The notes beneath the pieces are model-generated. The model was not told the origin of the DNA, made no database searches, and saw only the letters and a program-made list of their open reading frames with translations. A stretch of DNA of 43,104 nt, taken from Promethearchaeota archaeon. GTDB lineage: Archaea > Asgardarchaeota > Lokiarchaeia > Sigyniarchaeales > SOKP01. Where the stretch lies: NCBI GenBank assembly GCA_018238625.1, contig JABCSY010000026.1:1-43104 (forward strand), given 5' to 3'. The translations under genes and the position numbers were made by a program. Positions 8,770 to 17,921 of the stretch are shown here, piece after piece. Position 1 is the first letter of the stretch; each line of letters begins with the position of its first letter.

Positions 8770-9131
8770 AAAAAGTTTCTTAATATTCTTTTTAATAAAC
8801 AAATATGCTTTTTTCTTTCAAAATGGCTCTCTTCAATTTTTATAAAGGCATTCTTTAAAAAATCATTAGGGTCTGGGGATTAAGAAAAATCTCCCAAAAA
8901 GTTAAACTTGAAATGTGATTGTTCATTAGGTCTTTTTCTTTGCATACTGTGTTCATAACTAAAAATCATTGCCTCAAAGACTTTTGGTCCTAATGTTAAA
9001 TAATACATAGGCTTTTTAGATTGAATATCACTATCAATAATTTTATCTCTTGGAGTCTATCTGGTTTGTAAAAAAAAGCCTTGATTGTCTCCACAAAACA
9101 TTATAAAAATCTGTTTGTCTTTCATTTTCAT
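8770..9131 (-). pseudogene. Unrecognised broken gene
   Basis: Starting from ATG at 9131, the minus strand reads MKMKDKQIFIMFCGDNQG then FFFTNQIDSKR and a stop. One frame over, it continues as RDKIIDSDIQSKKPMYYL, TLGPKVFEAMIFSYEHSM and QRKRPNEQSHFKFNFLGDF to another stop near 8881, and then SPDPNDFLKNAFIKIEESH. The composition is protein-like and the pieces join naturally at one frameshift and one nonsense codon, so this is most likely a decayed gene of at least ~120 codons. I recognise no family. It lies between the broken GTPase and the helicase/transposase remnants. Confidence 0.45.
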
Positions 9132-9148
9132 AACACGAATCTCTTTAG

Positions 9149-9392
9149 TAAAAGGGGTTATGATATTGAGTATTTTCTTGAGAATATATGGTTCTTTCCT
9201 TAATTTCCTTATCGATCAATCCTCCGCGTTTATTCAAGCGAGAAGTTCTCCCTATTCGATGGATATAATTCTCTGGGAACTTTGAAATGTCGTAATTGAA
9301 AACATGCGAAAAATTATTGATATCCAAACCTCTAGCTGCAACATCTGTGGCAATGAGTAGGTTAATCTTATGTGCTTAAAAGCTTTTAAAAT
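9149..9392 (-). pseudogene. Truncated duplicate of the DEAD-box helicase 3' end
   Basis: The minus strand repeats, almost base for base, the 3' end of the helicase gene at 23364-24515. Both copies end in the same ...NTQYHNPFY and share flanking AAAAGGGGTTATGATATTG. This copy keeps [32 protein letters not shown] and [12 protein letters not shown]. It has lost the internal stretch coding for VAITLCLKDEYEYLCHIE (joined directly RGGLIDKE) and has a frameshift before LDINN (TGTGCTTAAAAGC against TGCGCTTTAAAAGC). The similarity stops abruptly at about 9392, where transposase sequence begins. Confidence 0.85.
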
Positions 9393-9637
9393 CCAATTGA
9401 AATATGCCTCGTCCTGAATGCTTCCCGGATATATCTCGTGTATTATAGAAAGTCTACCATCTTGAGTACAAAAAAGGCTTATCCCTACAAGGTTAAGGGT
9501 AAATCGCCCCTCCTTGGAATGGCCGTTGTTAGGAAGCTCCATATCGCGTTTAGGATTGATATAAGTGAAAAAATTGGTGGGATCGTAGAATAAATCTAAA
9601 AGCTATTCTTTTAAAAATTTCTTAAAATCAAAATAAA
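9393..9637 (-). mobile_element. IS1634/IS4-type transposase remnant
   Basis: The minus strand encodes LLDLFYDPTNFFTYINPKRD, then MELPNNGHSKEGRFTLNLVG and ISLFCTQDGRLSIIHEIYPG, ending DEAYF. This matches the DDE transposase core of IS1634/IS4-like elements: a D-x-T-NFF...G-x-SK-x-GR segment with the first catalytic Asp, then the L...G.P..HEIYPGN strand. An in-frame TAG precedes it and its other parts are missing. At 9392 it is fused to the helicase fragment ([13 protein letters not shown]), so the element end has been lost. No terminal inverted repeats were found. Confidence 0.7.
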
Positions 9638-9735
9638 TAAAAACCTAAAGTGATATAAAACTATAAATAAAAAGGATTAAGGTTTTAAATTTTAAATATT
9701 ATATTAGATTTGTTTTGTCAATTTAGATAATTTAT

Positions 9736-9755
9736 TTATCAATTATTATTGATAA
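9736..9755. promoter_or_regulatory. Inverted repeat just upstream of the triple-PAS kinase
   Basis: TTATCAAT and ATTGATAA form a perfect 8-bp inverted repeat with a 4-base spacer, ending 20 bases before the ATG at 9776. Position suggests an operator controlling the two-component operon that follows, possibly autoregulatory. There is no independent support, and AT-rich palindromes arise by chance. Confidence 0.35.
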
Positions 9756-9775
9756 TCATTAAAATTGAGTTAAAA

Positions 9776-11758
9776 ATGGATAAAATCAATAGAGTGAGAA
9801 ATCAAAATATGAAAGAAGTGGCAAATACCTTATTTACATTTATAAAATTGGCTAATTTTCCAGTAACAATTCTAGACTGTAACGGAATCTATTACTTTTG
9901 CAATGAGAAAGCAGCTGAGATAATGGGTAAAAGTGTGAATGAAATCATAGGACATAACTATCGCTCTTTTCACACCCCAAAAGAAATAGAGGATATCACC
10001 ATACTAATAGAGAGGTTAAAACATTCAAAAGAGATTTTTCAATTTAAGAAGAGTTACAATGAAAAAACGTTAATTGTATCTTTTTATCCAATCTTAAATA
10101 AGGAAGGTAATGTTGAAAAAATAGTTACAACTTCTCGTGATATCACCAAATACAAAGGAATAGAAAAAAAATTAAGTAACACAAAAGTAGATTTAAAGAA
10201 GTTAAATACAGAATTAGAGCAAAAGATAGAGAAAAGGATTAATAGTTTAAAAATATCAGAAGAAAAATTCAGAATTCTATTCGAGAATTTGGTGGTAAAT
10301 ATAGTAATTTTTGATTATAATGGAGTATGTCAATTAATTAATAAAAAAGCAGCTGAATATTTAGGTTCTTCACCTAAAAGTATCATAGGCAAATCATTAT
10401 GTGATATATTACCTAAAAAAGCAGCAGAGCGATATTTAAAACGGATTCAGAGAGTATATGATTCAAATATTGGCGTTGTCTCTGAAGATACTCTTGAAAT
10501 GCCTTGGGGTAGGAGAACCTTTTTGATTAATGAACAACCATTAAGAAATCAAAATAATGTCATCACAGGTGTAATAAGTGCAAGTATTGATATTTCAGAT
10601 AGAAAAAATTCAGAACTCATATTAAAAGAATCAGAAAGAAGATTTAAACAGATGGCTGAAATTTCATTAGTAGGTATCACAATTATACAAGATAATAAAA
10701 TAATGTTTATAAATCAAAAAAGTAGAGATATATTAGAGATACCAGATTTAAAATTGGAAGCCCCATATGATGAAATAGTTAGGGATATGCTTGCTAAAGA
10801 AGATCAAAAAAGATTTCTAGAATATATATCAAAAAGACAAAAAGAGGAGACAGATACTCCAAATCTTTACTCTACAAAAATCTATTCCTATTCAGGGCAT
10901 TTAAAATGTGTAGAGGTTTATGCCCAATCAATATCGTATTATAATAAACCCGCATTTTTTATATCATTTATAGATAATACAAAATTAAAAAAATATGAAA
11001 AAGAATTAGAAGAAATAAATATCAACCTTGAGCAAAAAGTAGAAGCGAGGACTAAAGAACTTAAAGAAACACAGCAGAAGCTAATACGTAAGGAAAAATT
11101 AACTACAATTGGAAAACTAGCAGGGGGAATTGCGCATGAACTTCGAAATCCTCTTGGAGTTATCAGTAACTCTATTTACTTTTTAAATATGAAGATTGAT
11201 AATAAAGAAGTGAAAGTAATAAAACATTTAAATATAATAAAACACGAATTAAATATTTGTAACCAAATCATTTCTGATCTCCTCAATTTTACTAAAACTA
11301 AAAGGCCTAACTTTAGTAAAGTAAATATCAATAATGCAATTAACGATTTAATAAATAATATGGAAATTCCTAAAAACATTGATATTGAAAAAAAATTCGC
11401 TCTTGAAATACCAGATCTTTTTGTAGATCAAAGGCAAATTCAACAAGCATTTCAAAACCTTATACTGAATGCGTTTCAAGCAATGCCTTTAGGAGGTATT
11501 CTTGAGATTAAAACATATAAAGAAGAAAATATGGTTAATATTTCATTTAAAGACACAGGTGAGGGGATTTTAAATAAGAATCTGAAGAAAATTTTTGAAC
11601 CACTTTTTACAACAAAAGCAAAAGGCTTTGGTTTAGGTTTATCAATTGTAAAAGATATTATTACCAGTCATAATGGAACGATTGACGTTGAAAGTAAAAT
11701 TGATACGGGTTCAACTATTATAGTTAAATTACCTATCCTTAAAAGTGAGGATGCATAA
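9776..11758 (+). CDS. Soluble histidine kinase with three PAS domains
   Basis: A 660-residue kinase without transmembrane segments, so a cytoplasmic sensor. Order: PAS1 (about 20-125, starting ANFPVTILDCNGIYYFCNEKA), a coiled-coil linker, PAS2 (about 160-280), PAS3 (about 285-405), a second coiled coil, a HisKA domain with phospho-acceptor His454 in GGIAHELRNPLGVI, and a HATPase domain with the N box (NLILNAFQAMP), DTGEGI and GFGLGLSIVKDI. The frame could start at a TTG at 9749, but ATG at 9776 is preferred. The stop codon touches the ATG of the next gene, a double response regulator, its likely phosphorylation target. A GAGTTAAAA leader gives at most a weak ribosome site. Many Asgard and methanogen kinases share this PAS-rich architecture. 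Confidence 0.92.
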   Translation: MDKINRVRNQNMKEVANTLFTFIKLANFPVTILDCNGIYYFCNEKAAEIMGKSVNEIIGHNYRSFHTPKEIEDITILIERLKHSKEIFQFKKSYNEKTLIVSFYPILNKEGNVEKIVTTSRDITKYKGIEKKLSNTKVDLKKLNTELEQKIEKRINSLKISEEKFRILFENLVVNIVIFDYNGVCQLINKKAAEYLGSSPKSIIGKSLCDILPKKAAERYLKRIQRVYDSNIGVVSEDTLEMPWGRRTFLINEQPLRNQNNVITGVISASIDISDRKNSELILKESERRFKQMAEISLVGITIIQDNKIMFINQKSRDILEIPDLKLEAPYDEIVRDMLAKEDQKRFLEYISKRQKEETDTPNLYSTKIYSYSGHLKCVEVYAQSISYYNKPAFFISFIDNTKLKKYEKELEEININLEQKVEARTKELKETQQKLIRKEKLTTIGKLAGGIAHELRNPLGVISNSIYFLNMKIDNKEVKVIKHLNIIKHELNICNQIISDLLNFTKTKRPNFSKVNINNAINDLINNMEIPKNIDIEKKFALEIPDLFVDQRQIQQAFQNLILNAFQAMPLGGILEIKTYKEENMVNISFKDTGEGILNKNLKKIFEPLFTTKAKGFGLGLSIVKDIITSHNGTIDVESKIDTGSTIIVKLPILKSEDA

Positions 11759-12505
11759 ATGGAGGAACTGATTAAAGTTTTAATTGTTGATGATAATGTT
11801 GAAATGTGTGATACCATATCAGATATCTTGATTGAAAAAAATTATAGTGTATCAACAGTGAATACTGGCTATAAAGCGATTGAATTAATTGAAAAAATTA
11901 ATTTTGATATTATTATACTAGATATTTTAATGCCAGGAATCAATGGTGTTATAACTTTTAAAAAAATCAAACAAATAAATCCTTTAGCTAAAGTAATAAT
12001 GATGACAGCATACCCTCTTGATAAGCTTATAGATATAGCATTAGATGAAGGAGTTTTTGGGATTATATATAAACCGTTTAGTATGGAAAAATTCCTGAAA
12101 ATTATCAGTATTCTTAGTAAGGAACGTCTTGCAATGTTTATAAATGGTGATATAATATTCCATGATACATTTAAGGAGGTGTTAGATAGAATGAATTTTA
12201 AAATAATTATTAGTCATTGTGATTTAAATTCATTAGACAATCTAAAAGAAATTAATATTGATCTAATTTTCATAGATGTGAAGATGCCAAAATTGAAGTA
12301 TAGGGAGATATATAATTTAATAAAAAAAATGGATTACGAAATTCCAGTTGTTTGCATTACAGAATATCGAGTTGAAATGAAAAGATCAGTAGAAGAAGCA
12401 TTTAAGAATAATGTACATGGATACCTTTATAAGCCTTTTAAAATGGAAGATGTGTTTCGAATTATTAGGGCCTTCTACAGTTATGAATTAATGCAAATAA
12501 ATTAG
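11759..12505 (+). CDS. Response regulator with two receiver domains
   Basis: 248 residues made of two REC domains and no output domain. REC1 (about 5-118) has the full set: acidic pair Asp11/Asp12, phospho-acceptor Asp55 in IIILDILMPG, Thr83 and Lys105 (IIYKPF). REC2 (about 125-245) keeps Asp173 in LIFIDVKMP, Thr201 and Lys225 (YLYKPF), but its N-terminal strand (LAMFINGDIIFHD) lacks the usual acidic pair, so Mg2+-dependent phosphorylation is doubtful. Output must be through protein contacts. It begins immediately after the stop of the upstream kinase and lies 13 bases before the hybrid kinase, forming a three-gene operon and a possible phosphorelay intermediate. Confidence 0.92.
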   Translation: MEELIKVLIVDDNVEMCDTISDILIEKNYSVSTVNTGYKAIELIEKINFDIIILDILMPGINGVITFKKIKQINPLAKVIMMTAYPLDKLIDIALDEGVFGIIYKPFSMEKFLKIISILSKERLAMFINGDIIFHDTFKEVLDRMNFKIIISHCDLNSLDNLKEINIDLIFIDVKMPKLKYREIYNLIKKMDYEIPVVCITEYRVEMKRSVEEAFKNNVHGYLYKPFKMEDVFRIIRAFYSYELMQIN

Positions 12506-12518
12506 TATAATACAAATC

Positions 12519-14756
12519 ATGAAAGAATTGAAAGAAAGCCTAAAAATTTTAGTTGTTGATGATGACGATTTAATATGCCAAACATTAAATGATATTTTTG
12601 AGGAGAAAGGGTATTATGTCGAAGTTGCGACGAATGGTCAGATCGCAAAAGAAAAAACAAATCAGATTCCTTTCGCCATCTTTTTAATCGATTTAAAATT
12701 ACCTGATACCAATGGTATTGATCTCATAAAGGATCTTAAAGAAATTAGACCAAGCGGGATATATTTTATCGTTACTGGATATTCTTCCATTCAAAATGTA
12801 TCTAAAGCTATAAAAGATGGTGTCGATGGTTACTTCGTAAAACCACTTGTAATCGAAGAGATTGAAAAAAGAATTATGGATTTATCAGAAAAACGTGAAA
12901 TACAAATACAATTAGAAAATTCTGAACAAAAATATCGCCTAATCTCTGAAAATGTAAATGATTTAATTGTAGTTATTAATGATAAAATTGAAGTTGAATA
13001 TGTTAATGAAATAGCACTCAAGAATATGTTTGGTTATTCACGAGATGAAGTTATTGGACGTTCTGGATTTGATTTTATCAATATTGACGGTTATGAACCA
13101 ACCATAGAAGGTTTAAATAAAGCTTATAGTGAAAGTGATGGGGCATTAGAATTTAAAGCTCACCATAAAGATGGCCATGAAATTTGGATTGCAACGCTTG
13201 GAAAATCTTTTATTAATGAAAAGGCTGAACCTAAAACATTACTTGTTATAAGAGAAATTACAAAGCGAAAATCTATCGAATTAAAATTAAAAGAATCAGA
13301 AATAAAATATCGACATTTATTTGAGAACTCTCCTTTTATAAACACCTTAATTGATACTTCAGGTACAGTTGTTGATATTAATTCATTAATGTTAAAAAAA
13401 TATGGATACCAAAAAGCAGATTTTTTAAACAAAAATTTTTCAGAATTTAAAAACTTTCCTTCAGAAACTTATTCTACTCTTAAAAATATATTTAAAGACG
13501 TTTTTAAAAAAGGTCAAAGTGAACCTAAAGAGATTTTATTTTTTAACAAAAATGGAAGTAAAACATGGGTTTCTATACAAGCAAATCTCATACAAATTGG
13601 TGGGGCGAACTATATCCAAGCAATAACTCAAGATATTAATAAAAGTAAAGAAGACGAGCAAAAGTTAGAAGAATCTGAAAATCGTTTCAGAACTATTACA
13701 GAACAATCATTCATGGGAATTATTATTGTGCAAAATAGTGTTGTTATTTATGCAAATAAAAAAGCTACTAATATTCTTGAACTTAGTTTAAATGAGTTAG
13801 CACAATTACCCAAATATGAAATCTTTAATATTTTAAATCTCCCCAAAGAGTTTGGAATTTCACAAAATCCTTTAATTAGTTTTAAGTTCTCAACAAAAAT
13901 AAATAAAATATCGACAAAAACAAAATGGATAGAGCTTTACATGAAAAGTGTGAATTTTAAAGGGAAGTCAGCAGATTTAATCACATTACTTGATATTACA
14001 AAAAAAAAAGAAGCAGAAAAGATTATTTTAGAAGAAAACAAAAAATTACTCGAATTGAATAAACTCAAGGATGAATTAAACATTAGAATTTCACATGAAT
14101 TAAAAACGCCATTAAACTCTATCTGTAGTGCTTCTAGACTCCTTTTAAAGATATTAAATAATAAAATAGGTGAGGAAGCCCAAGAGCTTTTAGAATTAAT
14201 TGAAAAAGGAGGAGATCGATTAGAAAAATTAGTAATTGATTTACTTAATGTGTCAAAAATAGAATCTGATCAATTTTATCTAAATATAAATACAGTAAAT
14301 ATAGGAGAATTAATAAGAGAAAGTATTGTTGATGTATCTCCTTTACTGGAAGAGAGAGAACAAGTCTTAAATGTGGAAAATATCCAAGATTTAACTATAA
14401 ATATTGATAGAGAAAGAATAAAAGAAACAGTTGAAAATTTATTAATAAATTCAATAAAAAATACTCCTTTAAAAGGTACAATTACAATAAAATTAAAAGA
14501 ATTTAATCTTTTTATTGAAATTCAGATATCTGATACAGGAATTGGTTTTACCAATAAAGAAAAAGAAAGGGTTTTTACAAAATTTGGAAAAATCGAAAGA
14601 TATGGACAAGGGTTTGAGATCAATACGGAAGGCTCAGGATTAGGATTATATTTATCAAAGAAATATGTTAAAAAGCATGGAGGAAAATTATTGCTTGAAT
14701 CAGATGGAAGAAATAGGGGATCAACATTTTTTATTAGGTTACCAAAAATTCCGTAA
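12519..14756 (+). CDS. Hybrid kinase: REC-PAS-PAS-PAS-HisKA-HATPase
   Basis: 745 residues, soluble. An N-terminal receiver domain (1-125; acidic pair near Asp15/Asp16, phospho-acceptor Asp58 in FLIDLKLPDTNG, Lys in YFVKPL) precedes PAS domains at about 135-250, 258-380 and 385-500. A HisKA domain with His526 (RISHELKTPLNSI) follows, then a HATPase with NLLINSIKNTP, ISDTGIGF and GSGLGLYLSKKYV. The receiver at the front suggests the kinase is tuned by phosphate from another kinase, with the upstream triple-PAS kinase the obvious candidate. The HisKA region is a close sequence relative of the degenerate one in the gene ending at 22042. ATG at 12519 follows the double-REC gene by 13 bases. Confidence 0.92.
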   Translation: MKELKESLKILVVDDDDLICQTLNDIFEEKGYYVEVATNGQIAKEKTNQIPFAIFLIDLKLPDTNGIDLIKDLKEIRPSGIYFIVTGYSSIQNVSKAIKDGVDGYFVKPLVIEEIEKRIMDLSEKREIQIQLENSEQKYRLISENVNDLIVVINDKIEVEYVNEIALKNMFGYSRDEVIGRSGFDFINIDGYEPTIEGLNKAYSESDGALEFKAHHKDGHEIWIATLGKSFINEKAEPKTLLVIREITKRKSIELKLKESEIKYRHLFENSPFINTLIDTSGTVVDINSLMLKKYGYQKADFLNKNFSEFKNFPSETYSTLKNIFKDVFKKGQSEPKEILFFNKNGSKTWVSIQANLIQIGGANYIQAITQDINKSKEDEQKLEESENRFRTITEQSFMGIIIVQNSVVIYANKKATNILELSLNELAQLPKYEIFNILNLPKEFGISQNPLISFKFSTKINKISTKTKWIELYMKSVNFKGKSADLITLLDITKKKEAEKIILEENKKLLELNKLKDELNIRISHELKTPLNSICSASRLLLKILNNKIGEEAQELLELIEKGGDRLEKLVIDLLNVSKIESDQFYLNINTVNIGELIRESIVDVSPLLEEREQVLNVENIQDLTINIDRERIKETVENLLINSIKNTPLKGTITIKLKEFNLFIEIQISDTGIGFTNKEKERVFTKFGKIERYGQGFEINTEGSGLGLYLSKKYVKKHGGKLLLESDGRNRGSTFFIRLPKIP

Positions 14757-14786
14757 AAAACTAAATGAATAGCTAAATAAAAATAA

Positions 14787-15617
14787 TTAGAAATTTTCAA
14801 ATAGTTTATCCAATTTTTCAAATTTAAATGGTTTTAAAAAATATCCATCTGCTCCAGTTTCTTCCAACCGATTATTTACTCTTTCTTCTGGTATTGCTGT
14901 TATGAAATAAATAGGGATTTTACGATATTTTTCAATAGATTTAAGTTTTTTACACATCTCGAATCCATCTATATCAGGCAAAATGATATCTAATAATATT
15001 AATTTAGGAAAACTTTGTTCTATTTCCCTTAATCCTTTATTTCCAGAAGTAACCCCTTTACAAGTTATACCTTTTATCCTTAAATAACTATTTAAAATTG
15101 AAATCGTTGCAGGATCGTCATCAATAATCAAAATATCATAATCAGACTTAGTAGTTTCCACAGGACAAAATATTTCATTTATTTTTTCTTCCAGATCAAG
15201 ACTATATGAATATATTTCCTGTATTTTTGCTAATACAGATGGATCAAGACTATTTTCATTATTTTCTAATAATAAATGAGTAAATCCTTGAATAGCTGTT
15301 AAAGGTTCCTTTAAACTGTGAGATATATCAATAAAATCTCTATATTTGCTAGTTTTAGAGAGATAGTTAGCGTAAAAATTCACAGATTCGATGATAAATT
15401 TGGTTAGTGTAATATCCTTTTCTTTAGCAAAATTCTTCCATTGAGTCTTTACATCTTCGCTAACAAGAAGTCCTATTCCTTTTTTATCTTTACCATATAT
15501 TTTCTTATTGTCTTTCCAATTTTTGAAACTTTCAGTAATTTCTCCATGCCAAATAGCTTGTTTTCCGGTTTCTTCTTCAAATCTTTTCATTTCTTCCTTC
15601 TTTTCAACATCAGTCAT
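14787..15617 (-). CDS. HisKA-like/receiver protein without an ATPase domain
   Basis: About 276 residues from ATG 15617; the frame extends 9 bases to a GTG that is probably part of a GTGATGTGAT ribosome-binding site. Residues ~45-90 (GIGLLVSEDVKTQWKNFAKE then KDITLTKFIIESVNFYANYL) look like a ribbon-helix-helix-type or helical adaptor. Residues 93-150 resemble a HisKA dimerisation helix pair with His100 in DISHSLKEPLTAIQGFTHL. Residues 160-276 are a complete receiver (IIDDDP, Asp210 in ILLDIILPDIDG, Thr240, Lys262). There is no HATPase domain. This could be a histidine-phosphotransfer/receiver relay protein or a DNA-binding regulator. It converges with the hybrid kinase, 30 bases between stops. 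Confidence 0.8.
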   Translation of the reverse strand: MTDVEKKEEMKRFEEETGKQAIWHGEITESFKNWKDNKKIYGKDKKGIGLLVSEDVKTQWKNFAKEKDITLTKFIIESVNFYANYLSKTSKYRDFIDISHSLKEPLTAIQGFTHLLLENNENSLDPSVLAKIQEIYSYSLDLEEKINEIFCPVETTKSDYDILIIDDDPATISILNSYLRIKGITCKGVTSGNKGLREIEQSFPKLILLDIILPDIDGFEMCKKLKSIEKYRKIPIYFITAIPEERVNNRLEETGADGYFLKPFKFEKLDKLFENF

Positions 15618-15827
15618 GATAATCACATCACTCTATTATAACTACTTTAATTATAAATAGAAATTCAATACTATTTTTCATAAAATTCCTTTTTTAACTA
15701 AATTTTTAATTAATTAACATCTTTTTTTGATTATATTAGAATAAAAATTAATTATTTAATTTCTTATATAAATTTATTTAACTTAAATAAAAATTTTTAG
15801 GATAATTAAAATGAATTAATAAAGAAA

Positions 15828-17330
15828 TTACATCTCAAATAATTCTCTTATTTTAATTGAAGCTTTATTAACCAAATTTAAACGTATTAAATCGATATCC
15901 CCATCTATTGTATTGTATTTTTGCTTTAAAAAGTCCAACTTCTCTGATATGTTATCAAAAACCCAAGATATTCCTGAACCTCTTCTTGAATCATAAAAGT
16001 CTCTTTTAAGATCTTTTAAAATCTTTTTTATAATTTTTTTACTTAATACTTGTTTTTTCACGGGGATATTAGAATTACTCTCGTTATAATAAGCTAAAAG
16101 TATAAAATTTCTTTCATAGTTCTTAATTTCGATATTTCTTAACAAAAATTCTCCATTTAATGAAGAAAGTTTGAAGTATTCTAGTTCATTTAAGCTTAAA
16201 CTTTGTACTGTCCTTAATACCGTTGTACATACTAAAGAAAACATTGCTCCTACTGCCAAAGAATCTAATTCTGTTTTAGAATATTCTGAAATTATCATTC
16301 CCTGGCCATCAATTAAAAAACTTGATTGAAAATCACCCTGAAATAATAATTCTTCAAGAATGTCTTTTAAAACATCTACTTTACCTTTCTCCATCTGTTT
16401 AAAATCTTCATCCTCCAGATATGGATCAATAGGTAAACTATTAATTGACTTGGTGATATTATTCTTATTTGATCTAACCCCAAATTCATCAGCACTTTTA
16501 GTAAATTTCTTAATATTCTTATTAAGAGATTCTTCTATCTCTTTAAGCTTGTTCTCTTTAAGAATTAACTCTTTTTGGTTCTTTTTTAAATACTGATCTC
16601 GTTTATTTAACTCAGCTTTTTTCTCTTCTAATTCATTACTCAACACTTTAAAAGTATTTCTAGCATTTTCAAGTTTTTCTCCACGTTTTTTATATTCTTC
16701 TCTACTTTCTTCTAATTTAATAAAACGATTCTGATAATCTTGTTTTATTTCTTCTGCTATTATTGATTGTTTTTCGAAATCTTCAATTTTTTCTTCATAA
16801 ATTGCTTTCATGTTCTCTAAGTCTTCGATTTTTTTCGAATATTCTTCTAATATAACACTGAAATCTTCTTTTATCACCTGATCTTTATCTATTTCCTCTT
16901 TATATTCATTTTGATTAATAATTAAATCCTTTTTTTGTTCTTTATCCTTTTTATTATTAAAAATTTCTTCCTCTAAGATCATTTCTTCAAAAGTTTCATC
17001 AAGTATTTCTCTAACTTCAGGACTTATATCTTCTTCAAGATATAGTTTTTCCTTTTCTTGCGTGATGTTAGATATAAGCGTATCGCTTTTAGGCATATTC
17101 TTATTAAAATTCACATCCTCCTTACTACTCTCTTCATTTTGAACAAGATTAAGATTCGGTAATGAATTACTTGAGATCATTTCTCCAAATATATTATCAA
17201 AAATCTCTTTAACTTCAGGACTAATATCTTCTTCTGCGTAAAATCTCTCTTTCTCTCTTAATATTTCTAAATCCTGAGAATTATCACTATTCTGATTATA
17301 TTCTTGTTTTTTCTTTTCCTTATCAATCAT
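15828..17330 (-). CDS. Long coiled-coil protein with C-terminal Roadblock/LC7-like domain
   Basis: 500 residues, extremely rich in Glu and Lys. The N-terminal third has two copies of one motif, EKERFYAEEDISPEVKEI and EKEKLYLEEDISPEVREI, about 70 residues apart, each followed by a short helix ending GEMI or EEMI. Residues ~140-290 form a heptad-rich coiled coil. Residues ~320-440 fit the Roadblock/LC7 fold (LLFQGDFQSSFLIDGQGMII, AVGAMFSLVCTTVLRTV, NFILLAYY), a dimerisation platform that typically regulates small GTPases. The C-terminal ~60 residues are helical. It lies downstream of two stand-alone Roadblock genes on the same strand, gaps 44 and ~90 bases. A scaffold that collects GTPase regulators is a reasonable inference. 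An AAGGTG ribosome site precedes the ATG. Confidence 0.72.
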   Translation of the reverse strand: MIDKEKKKQEYNQNSDNSQDLEILREKERFYAEEDISPEVKEIFDNIFGEMISSNSLPNLNLVQNEESSKEDVNFNKNMPKSDTLISNITQEKEKLYLEEDISPEVREILDETFEEMILEEEIFNNKKDKEQKKDLIINQNEYKEEIDKDQVIKEDFSVILEEYSKKIEDLENMKAIYEEKIEDFEKQSIIAEEIKQDYQNRFIKLEESREEYKKRGEKLENARNTFKVLSNELEEKKAELNKRDQYLKKNQKELILKENKLKEIEESLNKNIKKFTKSADEFGVRSNKNNITKSINSLPIDPYLEDEDFKQMEKGKVDVLKDILEELLFQGDFQSSFLIDGQGMIISEYSKTELDSLAVGAMFSLVCTTVLRTVQSLSLNELEYFKLSSLNGEFLLRNIEIKNYERNFILLAYYNESNSNIPVKKQVLSKKIIKKILKDLKRDFYDSRRGSGISWVFDNISEKLDFLKQKYNTIDGDIDLIRLNLVNKASIKIRELFEM

Positions 17331-17374
17331 TTCTTTTAAAGCACCTTATTTCTCTTAATTTTATTATTATTAAT

Positions 17375-17821
17375 TTAGGTTAAAGAACCCAGGTCAGAAA
17401 AGAAAGCTTTAGACGTATCTTTCTTTACAAGATTTCTAATTTTTTTAATAATTTTGCTAGTTTCATATTGAATTAATCCCATATTTGTAGTCTTTGGAAA
17501 AATAATTAATAAAAGAACATTTGAGTATACTCTTGAAATCATAATAGTAAAATCTGCATCACTATTTTCGTTAAACCCAGCATCAATCTTTATTTGTTCA
17601 AGTATTTTATTAACGTTAATAATTTCTATCCCCCTTTCTGCCATTGACAAAATACTTGCTGAAATTGCAGCAAAATTTTGTGTTATTTCATCATCTTCAT
17701 CGTTCTCACTATTATTTACAATAATTAATCCATCTTCAGTAATTAAACTTGCTCTAACAATTCTCAAATCTTTTTTTAGTGTATCCAATAATTGAACCAG
17801 GCTCTCTCTTATATCTGACAC
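17375..17821 (-). CDS. Roadblock/LC7 domain protein
   Basis: A ~148-residue single-domain Roadblock/LC7 protein. Core features are VRASLITEDGLIIVNNSEN (first hairpin), AAISASILSMAERGIEII (the long dimerisation helix), FTIMISRVYSNVLLLIIFP and a C-terminal helix ending IIKKIRNLVKK. The frame extends to a GTG at 17830, but that GTG is part of the sequence AAGGTGA, a Shine-Dalgarno motif correctly spaced for the GTG at 17821, which is chosen here. It closely resembles the Roadblock protein encoded at 19162 on the other strand (same helix with AERGI/AEQGI), so the two may be paralogues or heterodimer partners. The likely role is regulation of the GTPase at 18519, as MglB does for MglA. Confidence 0.86.
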   Translation of the reverse strand: MSDIRESLVQLLDTLKKDLRIVRASLITEDGLIIVNNSENDEDDEITQNFAAISASILSMAERGIEIINVNKILEQIKIDAGFNENSDADFTIMISRVYSNVLLLIIFPKTTNMGLIQYETSKIIKKIRNLVKKDTSKAFFSDLGSLT

Positions 17822-17921
17822 TTTTTTCACCTTTTTTTTTTTAATTAATTTTTTTAAATTTTCTTAAAATAAAATTTATTTTTTTAAATTTTTTAAAATA
17901 GAAAAAAAATAATTCAAGGTT

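Noticed and set aside
9085..9285. Plus-strand frame of 66 codons
   Set aside because: It is antisense to the helicase fragment and has no independent support.
15441..15641. Small hydrophobic frame on the plus strand
   Set aside because: It is antisense to the start of the HisKA-like/REC gene and its hydrophobicity comes from complementing Lys/Glu codons.
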